A stretch of DNA of 64,000 nt, taken from the NCBI RefSeq assembly GCF_014530035.1, contig NZ_JACVMX010000010.1, forward strand, positions 1 to 64,000, given 5' to 3'. The DNA comes from Leucobacter sp. cx-328 (GTDB taxonomy: Bacteria > Actinomycetota > Actinomycetes > Actinomycetales > Microbacteriaceae). Shown piece after piece: positions 62,424 to 64,000 of this stretch. The notes below the pieces were generated by a model. That model made no database searches. It was not told where the DNA came from and saw only the letters and a program-made list of their open reading frames with translations. Every line of letters begins with the position of its first letter. The first letter of the stretch is position 1. Made by a program: the position numbers and the translations under genes.

Positions 62424-62444
62424 TACCGAAACGGTACGTAAAAT
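62424..62444 (+). promoter_or_regulatory. Palindromic operator next to the acyl-CoA ligase -10
   Basis: TACCG-AAA-CGGTA (62424-62436) is a perfect palindrome, immediately followed by TAAAAT (62439-62444), a near-consensus -10 seven nt before the ATG. A repressor bound here would block the promoter. A fatty-acid-responsive TetR or GntR regulator is the obvious guess, not shown by sequence. Confidence 0.6.
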
Positions 62445-62451
62445 CATTACT

Positions 62452-64000
62452 ATGCATCTGAATGAAACCCGAGCGTGGAACAAGTTCTACGCAAAAGGCA
62501 CTCCGATTGACATTGAGCCAGTGACCGGCTCGCTCATCGATCTGCTCGATGAACGCTGCGCACAGTACGCAGATCGCCCGGCTGCCGCATTCTTCGGTGC
62601 CACCACCACGTATCGCGAGCTTGGTGAAAACGTTGCTCGCGTCGCTCAAGGTCTATACGACCTTGGCGTGCGCGCGGGTGACCGTGTTGCGCTCATTATG
62701 CCGAACGCCCCGCAGCACGTTGTAGCGTTCTACGCGGTGCTGCGCCTCGGCGCGGTCGTCGTCGAGCACAACCCGCTCTACACCCGAGACGAGTTGGAGA
62801 CCCAGTTCCGAGATCACGGAGCGCGGATCGTCATCTCCTGGGACAAGAAGGTCGAAACCCTTCAGCAGCTCCCTCAAGACCTCGGCATCGAGACGATCAT
62901 CGCGGTCGACGTGACCCGCGCGATGCCCCTCAAAATGCGCGCGCTCCTGCGCCTCCCGATCGCGAAGGCGCGTGAGTCGCGTGCGAACCTCACCGCGCCC
63001 ACCTCGGGAACTGTGCCGTTCGCTCAGCTCATGAAGTCGTCTCCCATCGCGGCGGATCACCCCCGTCCGAAGAAGGACGACATCGCCTGCCTGCAGTACA
63101 CCTCGGGCACCACCGGTGCGCCGAAGGGCGCGATGATCTCGCATGAGAATCTGTGGGCGAACGCGCGCATGGGCGCTGCGTGGATGCCTGACTTCGAGCA
63201 CGGCACGGGCAACATCTACGGCTTGCTGCCGATGTTCCACTCGTTCGGTCTGCTGCTCTCGGTCATCTACGCCGTTGAGACGGGTTCGTGCGCGGTGCTG
63301 TTCCCGACCTTCGATCCCGCACTCGTCGCAGATGCTTCGAAGAAGTTCCCGCCGACCTTCATTCCCGCCGTGCCGCCGATGTTCGACCGTATGTCTCGCG
63401 TCGCGCGTGACGGTTCGCTCGACCTGAAGAACGTGGTCTACGCGATTTCTGGCGCTATGACGCTGACTCCCGCGATCGTCAACCGTTGGGAGGACCTCGC
63501 GGGCAGCATGCTCAACGAGGGCTACGGCCTCACTGAGACGAGCCCGATTGCACTCGCGAACCCGTTCAACGAGTCGCGCAAGATTGGCGCGATCGGCCTG
63601 CCGTTCCCGTCGACTGATATTCGTGTGGTGGATCCCGAAAACCCCGCGCGCGAGGTCGCGCAGGGTGAGACCGGCGAGCTGCTGATTGCCGGCCCGCAGG
63701 TGTTCCATGGGTACTGGAATCGACCAGAAGAGTCTGCAGCAGCTATTTTTGACGGCCGCTGGCTGCGCACGGGTGACCTCGTAGCGCAGGACGAGGACGG
63801 CTTCGTCACGGTTGTTGACCGCAAGAAGGAGCTCATCATTACGGGCGGCTTCAACGTCTCGCCGAGCGAGGTTGAAGCGGTCGTGAACGCGCTTCCGGGC
63901 GTCGCTGAGTGTGCGGTCGTTGGCGTACCCCGCGGCAGCGGCACCGAGGTGGTGACAGCTGCGATCATTTTGGAGCCCGGCGCTGAGTTCGACGAGGAGG
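62452..64000 (+). CDS. fadD: Long-chain acyl-CoA ligase, partial (runs off the window)
   Basis: The first 516 codons of an AMP-forming acyl-CoA synthetase that activates fatty acids. Seen in order: the start region RAWNKFYAKGTP, the P-loop-like YTSGTTGAPKGAM (about 222), YGLTETSP, the GDLVAQDEDGFVTVVDRKKELIITGGFNVSPSE stretch with adenylate-binding Asp and hinge Lys region, and the start of the C-terminal domain. The remaining ~40 residues, including the last catalytic lysine, lie beyond the edge. ATG 62452 is preceded by TAAAAT 7 nt upstream, so it is probably leaderless. Chain-length preference is unknown. Confidence 0.92.
   Translation, partial: MHLNETRAWNKFYAKGTPIDIEPVTGSLIDLLDERCAQYADRPAAAFFGATTTYRELGENVARVAQGLYDLGVRAGDRVALIMPNAPQHVVAFYAVLRLGAVVVEHNPLYTRDELETQFRDHGARIVISWDKKVETLQQLPQDLGIETIIAVDVTRAMPLKMRALLRLPIAKARESRANLTAPTSGTVPFAQLMKSSPIAADHPRPKKDDIACLQYTSGTTGAPKGAMISHENLWANARMGAAWMPDFEHGTGNIYGLLPMFHSFGLLLSVIYAVETGSCAVLFPTFDPALVADASKKFPPTFIPAVPPMFDRMSRVARDGSLDLKNVVYAISGAMTLTPAIVNRWEDLAGSMLNEGYGLTETSPIALANPFNESRKIGAIGLPFPSTDIRVVDPENPAREVAQGETGELLIAGPQVFHGYWNRPEESAAAIFDGRWLRTGDLVAQDEDGFVTVVDRKKELIITGGFNVSPSEVEAVVNALPGVAECAVVGVPRGSGTEVVTAAIILEPGAEFDEE

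Overview
The window is high-GC actinobacterial chromosome. Several families point to Microbacteriaceae, perhaps Leucobacter-like (inference): a NucS mismatch endonuclease, a BioMNY biotin transporter beside a BioQ-type TetR repressor, an HspR-like (HAIR) element before clpB, C-terminal LAxTG sorting signals, and many leaderless gene starts. I saw no phage, insertion sequence, integrase, CRISPR array or replication origin. It reads as a core chromosome with small accessory patches.

Layout. 1-5.1 kb: the end of an rRNA operon (23S 3' end, 5S), then a 1412-residue LPNTG surface adhesin. 5.2-10.5 kb: a VanY-type peptidase, VIT1/CCC1 and LysE transporters, a GntR-regulated ABC exporter, and a two-gene minus-strand operon encoding a small secreted peptide and a two-helix membrane protein. 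10.7-14.6 kb: pdxS and a polar amino acid ABC importer. 14.6-24.3 kb: two copies of a 94-nt nested palindrome around a UPF0145/tagD/SCO4848 block, then a thioesterase, GNAT/cupin, DUF308, SseB, bioNMY-bioQ, nucS and a MATE exporter. 24.4-34.5 kb: an M13 peptidase, a ParDE-type toxin-antitoxin pair, a TipA-like MerR regulator, a thiolase, a CynX-like MFS and a ClpB without its N domain.

34.6-40.6 kb: a 977-residue natural fusion of an S-adenosylhomocysteine-hydrolase-like half and an amidohydrolase deaminase half, then a cupin and a second amino acid importer. 40.8-45.2 kb: an unknown gene between two near-identical terminators, a Bcr/CflA MFS, threonine aldolase, a membrane protein and two tandem copies of a tRNA-Thr(GGT)/tRNA-Met(CAT) operon. 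45.4-52.7 kb: a surface-protein locus. A single polypeptide joins an ECF sigma factor to a zinc-binding anti-sigma-like segment, membrane segments and a predicted outer domain. It is divergent from a second giant adhesin (LALTG), which is followed by a leucine-rich-repeat wall protein (LAHTG). 52.9-64 kb: OhrR and an orphan cytochrome oxidase subunit IV, HxlR with an NAD(P)-binding protein, an SRPBCC protein, a frameshifted LuxR-type regulator, DUF1361, an MHS transporter, a TRAM-domain RNA methyltransferase, and the first 516 codons of an acyl-CoA ligase that runs off the end.

How genes may work together (inference): the adhesin at 0.8 kb and the one at 47.5 kb are paralogues, and the membrane-tethered sigma factor is a natural candidate regulator of the latter. 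The fusion enzyme could deaminate S-adenosylhomocysteine and then cleave the product, an alternative route for recycling the methylation by-product. Seventeen genes carry a -10-like hexamer exactly 6 or 7 nt before the start codon, with no ribosome-binding site between. This marks leaderless transcripts and was used to choose starts.
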